A stretch of DNA of 64,000 bases from Gemmatimonadota bacterium (GTDB lineage Bacteria; Gemmatimonadota; Gemmatimonadetes; Gemmatimonadales; Gemmatimonadaceae). The stretch's first letter is position 1, and each line of letters begins with the position of its first letter. Both the position numbers and the translations under genes were made by a program. The stretch covers positions 1 through 64,000 of the forward strand of contig JAJPIM010000039.1 in assembly GCA_021324775.1 (NCBI GenBank), read 5' to 3'. The notes beneath the pieces were generated by a model. It had not been told where the DNA came from. It saw only the letters and a list, made by a program, of their open reading frames with translations, and did no database searches. This document shows positions 47,180-55,913 of the stretch, piece after piece.

Positions 47180-47213
47180 CCGGCATCCGTCGGGCCGGTT
47201 CCCGAACCGCCCC
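47180..47213. repeat. Hairpin of the GCATCCGT family, copy 3
   Basis: CCGGCATCCGTC (47180-47191) is followed by GGGCCGGTTC-CC-GAACCGCCCC (47192-47213), a 10-bp stem with one mismatch. Confidence 0.6.
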
Positions 47214-47310
47214 ACTGCCCTCTACGACTGACTGTTGATTGTGACCGCGGGGATGGCGGAGAAATTGCCTCGGCGACGCCTGGGATCCCGTTCATTTACA
47301 ACTGGCGCCG

Positions 47311-47988
47311 CTAGGCGATCGGCGTCAGCGAGTCGAGGAGGGCCGGGAGGCTGCTGATGTGTTCCAGTAGATGGGCCGGGTGCGCGGATTCCAGGACGGT
47401 GCGGGGATAGAATCCCCAGACGGCGCCGATCGTGATCACACCGGCGGCGTTGCCCGAGCGGATATCGTGCGGGGAGTCGCCGACGAAAACGGCGCCCGCG
47501 ACGGGTGCGTGTAGCTGCTCGAGCGCGCAGCGCACCGGCTCGGGGTCGGGTTTGTGGCGGGTTGTTGATTCCTGTCCGATGATTGCGGCGAAGTATGGGG
47601 CCAGTCCGACGTATTCGATCGTGCGGACGGCCATCTCGTTGGACTTCGACGTGACGACGGCCATCGGGTGGCCGCGCTGGCTCAGCGTGCGCACGGTGTC
47701 TACGACGCCGGAGTAGGCGTGGGTGAGGCGATCGAGGTTGGCGCGCTGGTAGCCGCGGTAGGATTTTTCCAGTGCGCTGACATCTGCCTCGTCTACCGCA
47801 TAGGGACGGAGCTGGGACGAGAGGGGAGTGCCGATTCCGGAGATCCACTCCTCGGTGGTGGGGATGCGTCCCGTCCGTCCCTTGAACGCATGGCGCACCG
47901 ACTCCAATAGCAGCGTGATCGTGTCGACGAGTGTGCCGTCGAGATCGAAGAGCACGGCGCGGCGCGGGGAGTCGGGCATCGCGCTCAC
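47311..47988 (-). CDS. HAD-family phosphatase (phosphoglycolate-phosphatase-like)
   Basis: A 225-aa haloacid dehalogenase hydrolase. Motif I is LFDLDGTLVDT (nucleophile Asp about 15), motif II is AVVTSK, motif III is KPDPEPV and motif IV is FVGDSPHD. The helical cap after motif I is of the Gph/PpaX kind. Such enzymes dephosphorylate phosphoglycolate, pyrophosphate or nucleotides. Its ATG overlaps the stop of the helicase gene by 4 nt, which ties its expression to the methyltransferase/helicase operon. Whether it works with them or is a passenger cannot be told. Confidence 0.9.
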   Translation of the reverse strand: MSAMPDSPRRAVLFDLDGTLVDTITLLLESVRHAFKGRTGRIPTTEEWISGIGTPLSSQLRPYAVDEADVSALEKSYRGYQRANLDRLTHAYSGVVDTVRTLSQRGHPMAVVTSKSNEMAVRTIEYVGLAPYFAAIIGQESTTRHKPDPEPVRCALEQLHAPVAGAVFVGDSPHDIRSGNAAGVITIGAVWGFYPRTVLESAHPAHLLEHISSLPALLDSLTPIA

Positions 47989-50327
47989 AAACTAACGCGC
48001 ACACCGTCCCGCGCTATGTTGTCGCGCTGAAAGAGGATCAGTGCGGAAACGACGATGCCCGCAATGTCGTCGTTGGTGCCGGTGCCGGAGTGGAGGCAGG
48101 CCGCGCGATGGGCGCCGGTCGTATCTCGCGGACCGTAGCTGTCTCCGAACGCCGCGACTGCGAGCAACCAGGCGCGGTCGGACATCTGGCCGTCGGCGAG
48201 CTCGCCCAGCACCCACTCCGCGCCGGCGCCGCAGCGCGTGATGGCGGCGTGGCGGGCGCGGCGGATGAGTGACGAGAGCCGCGGCCGCAGGTGCGGCGGT
48301 GCCTGGCGTGCGATGCTGGCGATGCGGGCGAGCACGCGCCGGCGGGCGCTCGTTCCGGCTACGAGCAGTCCCGCATCATCCGCGGCCCGCCGGCGTCCCG
48401 ACCATTCGCTGATCGCGACGATCGCCGCCCGGCACGCCGACTCATCTAAAGGTGCGGGCCTGCCCTCTGCCCGCGACACCGCATCCGCGACCGCTTCGGG
48501 CGAATCGGTGACTGTGTCGCTCGCGGAGGCCAGGAGCACGGGCCGTCCGTCGCGCACGCATGCAGCCAGCCATCCCGCCGAATCCGAACACACCGCCGCG
48601 CATATGATGCCCGGCTGTCCGCGTACGGTATGCAGGCTGTCGCCGCTCTCCAGCCGCCAGCGCCGTACCACAGCGCGGGCCGTAGCAATGTGTTCCGGCG
48701 GGCTCGGCGCGGTGGGGACGTCGGCGGGGTCTGCCGGCGACACGGCCCCGGGCAGAATCGAGCCTGACACACCAATCGCGCGGCCGGCAGCGTCGAGTTT
48801 CGCGCGCAGGCGCCGCTCGACGCCGAGTAGTGTCTCAGCCGACACCGGTGGCGCAAAGGCGTATACGTGCACACGACGGTGCGACGATCCGAGTCTGGCG
48901 ACGCGACCCACGCGCTGCGCGAGCCGTGCGGGGGTCCATGGCATGTCGAGGTGGACGACGACGGATGCCTCCTGCAGGTTGACTCCCTCACTCAGCAGGT
49001 CAGTCGTGAGCAACAGATCGATTCGCTCGGCGACGTGCGCCGCCGCGGTTCCGGTTCTCGATGCGGCTGGTGCGAACTGGGCCATCACCGCGGCGCGGGT
49101 CATCCGTCCGTTCGCGATCACGGCTCCTCCGGCGCTCAGCACGCACGCGCGTTCGGACGGCGCGAGATATCGGTACAGGGCGCGCACCGTGTCCTCGAAC
49201 GCGGCGAATGCCACGACCTTGGTGCCGGGGTGTGCGCGCATCACCCGCCGGATGTGGTCCGCGCGCTCGGCGTCCGCGTCGGGAGTGGCATTGAGCCGGA
49301 CGAGCAGAGCGCGAACCGCGGCCTCGTGGGCCCGGACCGATTCGAGCAGGGCCGCGGCGTCGGACGATGGCGGGACCAGAAGTTCCGGAAAGGCGAGTTG
49401 GACGGCGCCTTCGCCAAGACACCAGGCTCGCAGGTCGCGGTAGGAGGGATGGCGGCCAGCCGAGAGGGCGGACGCCATCGCGGTTGCGCGTGCCAGCCGC
49501 CGCCGCAGCGCGCCGCGTAGCGCGCCGGTGCTCGACGCCCATTGGCGGATGAGCGCGAAGCTGACGAGGGCCGCGGCGTTGCCGCCGTCTCGCGGGGGCA
49601 CCGCGTCCGGAAGGGCCACCAGCGCGTCCAGCGTCTCGTGGTCGTCACGCAACGCGAGCCGGTGGGGTCCATCCACGGCGGGGACTTGCAATGCGGTACC
49701 GGCGCCGGCGTCCGGTGGCGCGACCATCGACGGCTTGCGGCGGACGACGTATCGTGCGCGCTCGTCGGCGGTGAGCGCTCGCGCGCGGGCACCGAGGAAC
49801 AACTCGAGCACCGCCACGAGATCCTCCGTCCGGTTGTGGACGGGTGTCGCCGATAACAGCAGGATGCGGATGCCGGCGGCGAGGCGGGCGAGTGCGCGAT
49901 ACCGGCGGGTCAGCGGGTTTCGGAAGTGATGGGCTTCATCGACGACGATGAGATCCCATCCGCCCTCGATTCTCGGCGCGGAGTCGCCGCGACTGAGAGC
50001 TTCGGCCGACCACATCGTCACGCGCACCCCCGCGCGGGCCGCGGCTTGCAACCACATGCCACGCAGACCCATCGGCGCGATGACCAGGGGCCGGCGGGCT
50101 TCGCTTGCGAGCGCGAGCGCAACGAACGTCTTCCCGAGTCCCACCTCATCGGCCAGCAGCGCACCGCCGAAGCCGGTGATCAGAGTGCGAATCTCGCGCA
50201 CCGCAGCCATCTGGTGCGGCTGCAGCGACACGGACCCCAACTGAGCCTGCGTGTCGTCCGCATGTTCGAGCCAGCAGCCGGCGACAGCCGCCCGAGCGGC
50301 CGCGGCATCTACTACCTGCAGCGTCAT
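47985..50327 (-). CDS. SNF2/DEAD-type helicase of a methyltransferase operon
   Basis: A 780-aa superfamily 2 helicase or translocase. It has motif I LLADEVGLGKT (about 57-67), motif II VDEAHHFRNP (about 128-132), motif III LLSATPVHN, motif V TDLLSEGVNLQEASVVVHLD and motif VI RLAQRVGRVARLG (about 470). A C-terminal region of about 200 residues (SADDAGLLVAGTSARRRVLARIASIAR) I do not recognise. The plan is like RapA and the DrmD helicase of DISARM. ATG 50327 overlaps the upstream gene stop; the open frame before it is discarded. Translocation along DNA in defence is inferred. Confidence 0.88.
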   Translation of the reverse strand: MTLQVVDAAAARAAVAGCWLEHADDTQAQLGSVSLQPHQMAAVREIRTLITGFGGALLADEVGLGKTFVALALASEARRPLVIAPMGLRGMWLQAAARAGVRVTMWSAEALSRGDSAPRIEGGWDLIVVDEAHHFRNPLTRRYRALARLAAGIRILLLSATPVHNRTEDLVAVLELFLGARARALTADERARYVVRRKPSMVAPPDAGAGTALQVPAVDGPHRLALRDDHETLDALVALPDAVPPRDGGNAAALVSFALIRQWASSTGALRGALRRRLARATAMASALSAGRHPSYRDLRAWCLGEGAVQLAFPELLVPPSSDAAALLESVRAHEAAVRALLVRLNATPDADAERADHIRRVMRAHPGTKVVAFAAFEDTVRALYRYLAPSERACVLSAGGAVIANGRMTRAAVMAQFAPAASRTGTAAAHVAERIDLLLTTDLLSEGVNLQEASVVVHLDMPWTPARLAQRVGRVARLGSSHRRVHVYAFAPPVSAETLLGVERRLRAKLDAAGRAIGVSGSILPGAVSPADPADVPTAPSPPEHIATARAVVRRWRLESGDSLHTVRGQPGIICAAVCSDSAGWLAACVRDGRPVLLASASDTVTDSPEAVADAVSRAEGRPAPLDESACRAAIVAISEWSGRRRAADDAGLLVAGTSARRRVLARIASIARQAPPHLRPRLSSLIRRARHAAITRCGAGAEWVLGELADGQMSDRAWLLAVAAFGDSYGPRDTTGAHRAACLHSGTGTNDDIAGIVVSALILFQRDNIARDGVRVSL

Positions 50328-51388
50328 CCCTCGGGCCACGACACCAGGGGCGCCAACGCCGTGGACGAAAGACCATATGCAGCGGCCACGTTCGCGGACA
50401 ACTCGTCGCTGTCTGGCACTTCTCCGGCGGCGGCGCGCTCGCCGACAGGTCCGAGGACGGCGCGCGCACGGGCCCAGTCGGTGGGGATCGGCAGGAGACT
50501 CACCGTCCAGGCCAGGTATCGGTGGAATCCGCCGCGCGCGGGCTCGGCCAACACGTTGAGCCAACTTGCAGCGACCGTACTATTGATGATGGCGCACAGC
50601 GCGTGCGCATCCATCTCGCCCGGCGCTCGCACCGCGTAGCAACTGTTCAGGGGGACAGTGTTGTCGCCCGCCGGGAGAACCGCCGCCCGCGGCATCCGGC
50701 CGATGTCCGCCCACACGACCCGAGGTTTTTTCGCGGCGGCGCTGTCCGTCCGGAACAGTGCCCACCAGGGTCCGCGTCCGCGCGTGTCACTTCGAGCAGC
50801 CAGCCGGTGGCGCCATGGCGCCAGCCACCGTGCGGCCCCGGGGGGAAGAGCGACCATCGGTGCGGCAGCGCCAGCGCCGTTCTCCTCGTGCGTCCACAGG
50901 ATCATCTCCGGCCCTGCTGCCACGCTCTGGCGTTGGCCAATGGGGTGAACCGCCGGATCGGGCGCCAGTTGCGCCGATGCAGACTGGCGCGTGACGGTCC
51001 AGCGGCCGACGGTCCGGCCGCGCACCACGGGCCGCAGCATGTGTCGCTCGACCAATCCCGTACGAGTGGGAGCACCAGGGCGAGCGCTGTGAACGCGGAC
51101 GAACTCGGCATCCGGTGGGTCGCTCGTATCGAGCGAGACCAGGAACGCTTCATTGCATCCGCATTTCACGCCCAAGAGCGGCGACCCAAAGACGCTTTCG
51201 GACAATGGAGCGCCGGCTGCCGCGAGGGCATCGAAGGCCTGGCGGGTCTCCGGAGGGACGAGGAGCCAAGGGCTCCCGGCTGACGCGTCGAGTGCGAGAG
51301 CCTCGGGCGCCAATTTCCACCGCCGGACGCCGCTGCGAGTGTGGACCGCGGCCGCGATCATCCCCTGCGAGCTGGCCCGTCCAATCAT
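50324..51388 (-). CDS. Separate target-recognition subunit of the methyltransferase
   Basis: A 354-aa protein that looks like the C-terminal specificity part of Eco57I/TaqI-like adenine methyltransferases. GVKCGCNEAFLV matches their G-x-x-x-G-x-N-x-A-F element, and HALCAIINSTVAASWLNVLA resembles the end-domain segment where the enzyme names its last strands. It lies in frame order after the methyltransferase gene, overlapping it by 4 nt (ATGA). It therefore probably represents a split of one ancestral polypeptide. It carries no catalytic motif of its own. Confidence 0.7.
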   Translation of the reverse strand: MIGRASSQGMIAAAVHTRSGVRRWKLAPEALALDASAGSPWLLVPPETRQAFDALAAAGAPLSESVFGSPLLGVKCGCNEAFLVSLDTSDPPDAEFVRVHSARPGAPTRTGLVERHMLRPVVRGRTVGRWTVTRQSASAQLAPDPAVHPIGQRQSVAAGPEMILWTHEENGAGAAAPMVALPPGAARWLAPWRHRLAARSDTRGRGPWWALFRTDSAAAKKPRVVWADIGRMPRAAVLPAGDNTVPLNSCYAVRAPGEMDAHALCAIINSTVAASWLNVLAEPARGGFHRYLAWTVSLLPIPTDWARARAVLGPVGERAAAGEVPDSDELSANVAAAYGLSSTALAPLVSWPEG

Positions 51389-53757
51389 TTGGATGCCCTC
51401 GATCCGGCGACTGCAGCAGCGCCATCATGTCGTGGCACTGCTTTGCGCGCCACGAGCAGCGACGGATAGACGGCCGCGTCAAATGCCGACCGCGCGGCCG
51501 ACCAATCCTCGAGTGCGTGGATGGACGTCTCGCCGGCGAGCAATCGGCGGACGCCGCCACCAGCCAGGCAGCGCCAGAGCTTTGTTGGAAGCAGCAGCGC
51601 GACCACGCCGCCTCGGCACGTCAGCGAGACGGCGCGCTCGACGAACAGGGCGGCGAGATCAACCTGCGCGCCGAACGTGGTCGCCCCGTGACGTGAACGG
51701 CCGCCGGGGATCCACGCGGCGTCGCGGTTGACGCTGAATTCTCGCGAGAGGCGAAGGCGCTCCGTGAGTGGAACGGCGTGGGGCCGAACCCACGGCGGGT
51801 TGCCGAGTACGACGTCGAACCCGCCCGCAGCTTCGGCGTCGGCAAACTGTGCCGCAAACATGAACGGCAGGGCGGCCCCGTCGCGGAGGGCTCGCAGGCG
51901 TGCACGTAACACACGCGCGCGGCGCCGCAACTCGGCTCGCCGTGTGCGATCAGACGGCCCGCGCTGCGCCGGATCTCCGAACAGGTCGCGTCCTCGGGCG
52001 GCGGTTACCGCATCGCATCGCGCCCTGACCACACGCGCCAGATCCCGCTCCACCGCTTCGATCGCCCGCGCCCGCTCCGCGCGCTGGAGTGTGCCGAGCA
52101 ACTCATGCTTGCGCGCGCCAGCCGAGCGGGCGTATCGCTCGCGGAGCGTCGCCAGCCGGTGGGCTGCGCGACTCGTGATGGCGGCGCCATCGGCTCTGGC
52201 CTGAAGAAGACGGTCGCAAAAGGCGCCACCGGCCAGCGCGTCGCCGACGCGCACGTTGTGATCGAGGTTGGGCAGCGGCGACACGTCGGAGGGATCGCAC
52301 TCCGCCGTCTCGATCACCACGGACAGCCAGAGGCGCAACTCACAGAGCCAGACCGCCGTCGGGTTGACGTCGACGCCGAAGATCGAGTGCGTCAGCACCG
52401 CGCGCCGGCGATCGCTCACGGTCCGCTGGTCTCCGGCGGCCGCAGCGATCGCTGCCAGGGCTTCCAGGGCGTAGACGAGGAACGCTCCGGACCCGCAGGC
52501 GGGATCGAGCACTCTCATCTGAGCGATGCGCAGACGCACCGCGTCGCGCACCGAGGGATGGAGCGTCGCGTCAGGCACACCACGAAGCACCGCGCCAGCG
52601 TCGGCGGCCGAGAGGCCGGGCGATGTGAGGGCCTGTACCAACGCCTCTCCTGCGACGCGCTCGACCATCGGCTGCGGCGTGTAGAAGGCCCCGGTCACCC
52701 GGCGTTCGCGTGGTTCCATGAGCGATTCGAAGGCTTTGCCCAGCATCTCCGGGTCGACGGCTGCCTCGGACCACGTGCGACCGTCCTCGCGCGCGGTGAA
52801 CCGGTATCGCTCGAGTACCTCACTGAAGAGCGCACCCAGCGCCTCATCGGTGAATTCGGCGCGGGCCCGCTGTTCCAACACGGCCGGCGCGAACAGCCCG
52901 CCGTTCAGAAATGGAATGCGGCCGAACGCTCGTGCTTTTGGCGCACGGCGGTGTGTGGGTGTGTTCAACGTCCCGAAGAACAGCGGCCGCAGGACGCGCG
53001 CGTGGTATCGGCCGGCTCCGGCCACGCATTCAGCGTAGGTGCGCGCCAGAAACCCCCGGTCGCTGTCGAGCCAACCTTTGGCTTCCAGAAAGGCGAGGAA
53101 CAGCAAGCGAGACGTGCATACCAATGCGAGCGAACGCCGGTGTCCATCCGTGATGCGGCGGGCGGCCGGCGGCACGATCATCGTGTGTGCCAGATGCTCG
53201 ACGGCCCGGTCGAGGGCGCGGTAGAAACGCTGCGTCAGCGAATCACGTCCGAGCACGGCTAACCACCGAGCATGTGTCAGGGTGTCATCAGGTCCAGCCG
53301 CGGCGGCGAGTGCGCAGAGGGTTTCCGCGTCGCTGTCGACGATGTCGTCACGATCCAGCGCGAGAGCTGCGACACGTGGCGGGTGGCGATCGGCCGACCA
53401 CGAGACCAGCGCGAGCGGACGACCGGTGTCGCGGCGCGCCGCGATGCAGAGCCATCCGACGTGTGGTGTGCGACGAGCCATGCGGGCGGCGATCCGTGGC
53501 AGCATCTCGCGGAATGAGCCGCAGCCCGCGGTTCGGCCGATGTCGATCAGCAATGCGCGCAGACAGCCGGGACCACGTGCGACTCGCACGTCTACGGCTG
53601 ATACGTCTCCACCGAGAACGCTCAGGCCGAGGCGGTCACGGTCTGGTGGATCGAGTGGGTGTGGCGGGCCGTCGCATCCGCATGCGGCGGCGAGGCGGGC
53701 TAGGGCATCAGGATCGTCCGCCGCCAAGAGCGTGGCGGCGGCCCGGAGTGTCAGCAT
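51385..53757 (-). CDS. Eco57I-like N6-adenine DNA methyltransferase
   Basis: A 790-aa DNA methyltransferase. The N-terminal ~300 residues are of unassigned type, including LLFLAFLEAKGWLD, which is seen in type IIG/PglX-like enzymes. Then come FYTPQPMVERVAGEAL, motif I VLDPACGSGAFLVYAL (about 413-425, SAM binding) and catalytic motif IV VVLGNPPWVRP (about 648-656). Post-motif segments ERAVSLTCRGGVVALLLPTKLWR follow. I see no PD-(D/E)XK nuclease triad in the N-terminal part. It heads the operon with the recognition, helicase and HAD genes. Its 5' end is repeated in decayed form at 57528. Confidence 0.87.
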   Translation of the reverse strand: MLTLRAAATLLAADDPDALARLAAACGCDGPPHPLDPPDRDRLGLSVLGGDVSAVDVRVARGPGCLRALLIDIGRTAGCGSFREMLPRIAARMARRTPHVGWLCIAARRDTGRPLALVSWSADRHPPRVAALALDRDDIVDSDAETLCALAAAAGPDDTLTHARWLAVLGRDSLTQRFYRALDRAVEHLAHTMIVPPAARRITDGHRRSLALVCTSRLLFLAFLEAKGWLDSDRGFLARTYAECVAGAGRYHARVLRPLFFGTLNTPTHRRAPKARAFGRIPFLNGGLFAPAVLEQRARAEFTDEALGALFSEVLERYRFTAREDGRTWSEAAVDPEMLGKAFESLMEPRERRVTGAFYTPQPMVERVAGEALVQALTSPGLSAADAGAVLRGVPDATLHPSVRDAVRLRIAQMRVLDPACGSGAFLVYALEALAAIAAAAGDQRTVSDRRRAVLTHSIFGVDVNPTAVWLCELRLWLSVVIETAECDPSDVSPLPNLDHNVRVGDALAGGAFCDRLLQARADGAAITSRAAHRLATLRERYARSAGARKHELLGTLQRAERARAIEAVERDLARVVRARCDAVTAARGRDLFGDPAQRGPSDRTRRAELRRRARVLRARLRALRDGAALPFMFAAQFADAEAAGGFDVVLGNPPWVRPHAVPLTERLRLSREFSVNRDAAWIPGGRSRHGATTFGAQVDLAALFVERAVSLTCRGGVVALLLPTKLWRCLAGGGVRRLLAGETSIHALEDWSAARSAFDAAVYPSLLVARKAVPRHDGAAAVAGSRASK

Positions 53758-53890
53758 GACCGAGGATGTCCGCGGAGCGTCGAGGGGGCGTCATCGGATG
53801 AACGCGGCGCGTGCCGAAAAAGGCGGGGCCCGTCAATCACGGTTGGCGGTTACCGGCTCTTACCGGGCCGGTCATGACCGGCCCCTACCA
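53703..53890 (+). repeat. Direct repeat A (methyltransferase 5' end plus leader)
   Basis: GGGCATCAGG at 53703 to CTACCAGGGA at about 53894 aligns with 57524-57714. The first ~105 bp are roughly 75-80% identical by eye. A variable middle follows, then TTGGCGG and the palindrome (53865-53884, GGGCCGGTCATGACCGGCCC) with CTACCAGGGA. The spacer 53758-54041 holds no other gene. Confidence 0.7.
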
Positions 53891-54041
53891 GGGATGTTAG
53901 GGTTCGACCCGGGCTGTTACGGTTGGCCAACAGAGACGCTACGATTCGCCTCGGCTGGCGATGGACCGCGTCCATCGGCTCCGCGTGGGAAAACAACTCG
54001 TGACCGGTGATGGCGGGACGAACAAGACCAGGAGCAACCCG

Positions 54042-55826
54042 GTGAAATACATCTTGTGTGCTCTCGTGCTGGCAGGCACCGCCCAGGCGCAGGACTCCGC
54101 GTACACGCGTACAGAAGCGATGGTGCCGATGCGCGATGGCGTCCGGCTGTTCACGGTGATCCTGTCGCCCCGCCAAGCGACGGGCCCGCAGCCGCTGCTC
54201 ATGACCAGAACGCCCTACGGGGTGGCCGGTCCGGTCGACCTGACGCGCTACGCCGAGCTGGCGGCCGATGGCTACATCTTCGTCTTCCAGGACATCCGCG
54301 GCCGGTACCGGTCGGAGGGTACCTTCGTCATGAACCGCCCGCAGCGGCGCGACGGTTCGGGCACGGACGAGAGCACGGACACGTACGATACGATCGAGTG
54401 GCTGCTCAAGAACGTCCCGAACAACAACGGCCGCGTCGGCATATTCGGCGTGTCGTACCCCGGGTGGCTCACGGCCGTCGCCGGCATCGGTGCCCATCCG
54501 GCACTCAAGGCAATCAGCCCGCAGGCGCCGATGGGCGACACGTGGCTGGGCGACGACTTCTTTCATCAGGGTGCCTTCCGCTTGACCTACGGTCTCGAGT
54601 ACACGTGGGAACTCGAAGCGTCGAAGGACGAGAGCGTGATCCCCTCGCCGGCGCGCTACGACACGTACGAGTGGTACCGATCCTTCCCGACGTTGACCGC
54701 ACTGGCCAACGCGGTTGGCGCCAACGATTGGCCGACGTGGCGGCGGTTCGTCGAACACCCGTCGTACGACTCAGTGTGGAAGAACCGCTCACTCGGTGTC
54801 ACGTTCACCCACGCGACGGTGCCGACGCTCGTCGTGGGCGGCTGGTGGGATCAGGAGGACGAGTTCGGTCCCTTGCTCACCTACCGGACGCTCTCGCGGA
54901 CTGACACCGCCCGCATCGTATCGCTGGTCATGGGGCCATGGTCTCATGGCCAGTGGGCCAATGGCCCAGGAGTGAGGCTCGGCAACGTGCTGTTCGGCGG
55001 ACACTCGACGGGCGCCGAGTTCCGCGCATTGGAGGCGAAATGGTTCGCGCACTGGCTGCACGACGCGCCCGGCGGCACGTTGCCCGCGGCGACCGTGTTC
55101 GATGCCGGTACGAACGAGTGGCGCACGTACGACCGGTGGCCGGCAACCATCACGGCGCGACGTTTCTACTTTCGGGCCGACGGTGTGTTGAGTACGACGG
55201 CCCCAGCGGACGCCGGTGCGGACCAGTACGTGTCGGACCCGGCACATCCGATCCCGTATCGCCCGCGCCCGGTCGAGCGGACGTATTCCGACCACTCACG
55301 GTGGTATCGGTGGGAGACCGAGGATCAGCGGTTCGTCGACGGCCGCCCGGACGTGTTGACCTGGCAGACGGCGCCGCTGACCAGCGATGTGACGATCGCC
55401 GGGAACGTCGTCGCCCATCTGTTCGCGTCGACGACGGGCAGCGATGCGGACTGGGTCGTGAAGCTCATCGACGTCTATCCCGACACGATCGCCAATAACC
55501 CGGAGATGGGTGGGTACGAGCTCATGGTGACCGGGGACATCATGCGCGGCCGGTACCGCGCGAGCCTCGAGCATCCGGCGCCTATTCCACCGAACCAGGT
55601 CGAGCCGTTCACCGTGGACTTGCACCAGCAATCATACACGTTTCGCACCGGGCACCGGATCATGGTGCAGATCCAGAGCACGTGGTTCCCACTGTACGAT
55701 CGCAATCCGCAGACGTTCGTGCCGAACATTTTCCAGGCCCGCGCGTCCGACTATCAGGCGCGCGTGCATTGGATCTATCGCTCGGCACGGTATCCGTCGA
55801 ACGTCGAGATCGACGCAGTTCGATAG
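54042..55826 (+). CDS. Exported CocE/NonD-family hydrolase
   Basis: About 594 aa. Signal peptide VKYILCALVLAGTAQAQ after GTG 54042, which has AGGAG 7 nt upstream; the open frame from 53961 adds only a non-signal leader. The alpha/beta-hydrolase core has FQDIRGRYRSEG and the nucleophile in FGVSYPGWL (about Ser137), with acid and His candidates in GGWWDQEDEF and GPWSHGQWA. A C-terminal beta-sandwich domain as in X-Pro dipeptidyl-peptidase/CocE follows (LTSDVTIAGNVVAHLFASTTGSDADWVVKLIDV). It acts on ester or peptide bonds; the substrate is unknown. Confidence 0.92.
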   Translation: MKYILCALVLAGTAQAQDSAYTRTEAMVPMRDGVRLFTVILSPRQATGPQPLLMTRTPYGVAGPVDLTRYAELAADGYIFVFQDIRGRYRSEGTFVMNRPQRRDGSGTDESTDTYDTIEWLLKNVPNNNGRVGIFGVSYPGWLTAVAGIGAHPALKAISPQAPMGDTWLGDDFFHQGAFRLTYGLEYTWELEASKDESVIPSPARYDTYEWYRSFPTLTALANAVGANDWPTWRRFVEHPSYDSVWKNRSLGVTFTHATVPTLVVGGWWDQEDEFGPLLTYRTLSRTDTARIVSLVMGPWSHGQWANGPGVRLGNVLFGGHSTGAEFRALEAKWFAHWLHDAPGGTLPAATVFDAGTNEWRTYDRWPATITARRFYFRADGVLSTTAPADAGADQYVSDPAHPIPYRPRPVERTYSDHSRWYRWETEDQRFVDGRPDVLTWQTAPLTSDVTIAGNVVAHLFASTTGSDADWVVKLIDVYPDTIANNPEMGGYELMVTGDIMRGRYRASLEHPAPIPPNQVEPFTVDLHQQSYTFRTGHRIMVQIQSTWFPLYDRNPQTFVPNIFQARASDYQARVHWIYRSARYPSNVEIDAVR

Positions 55827-55882
55827 CCGAAGAGCCGTAGCGCAACCGCCGCATGACTCGCTGGCGGTCACTACCTCTTACT

Positions 55883-55910
55883 GGGCCGGTCGCGACCGGC
55901 TCTACCAGGG
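55883..55910. repeat. Palindromic repeat copy near 55.9 kb
   Basis: GGGCCGGTCGCGACCGGCTC (55883-55902, one arm changed at the penultimate base) followed by TACCAGGG. It lies 12 bp before the end of the convergent peptidase gene. Confidence 0.75.
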
Positions 55911-55913
55911 AAG

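Noticed and set aside
47311-53757. Classification as DISARM or BREX
   Set aside because: Only the methyltransferase and helicase classes match. No drmA, drmB, drmC, pglZ, brxC or brxA-like gene is present within the window on either side.
53881-53920. tRNA-like GGGTTCGACCC
   Set aside because: It resembles a T-arm but there is no acceptor stem, anticodon arm or CCA-compatible end around it.
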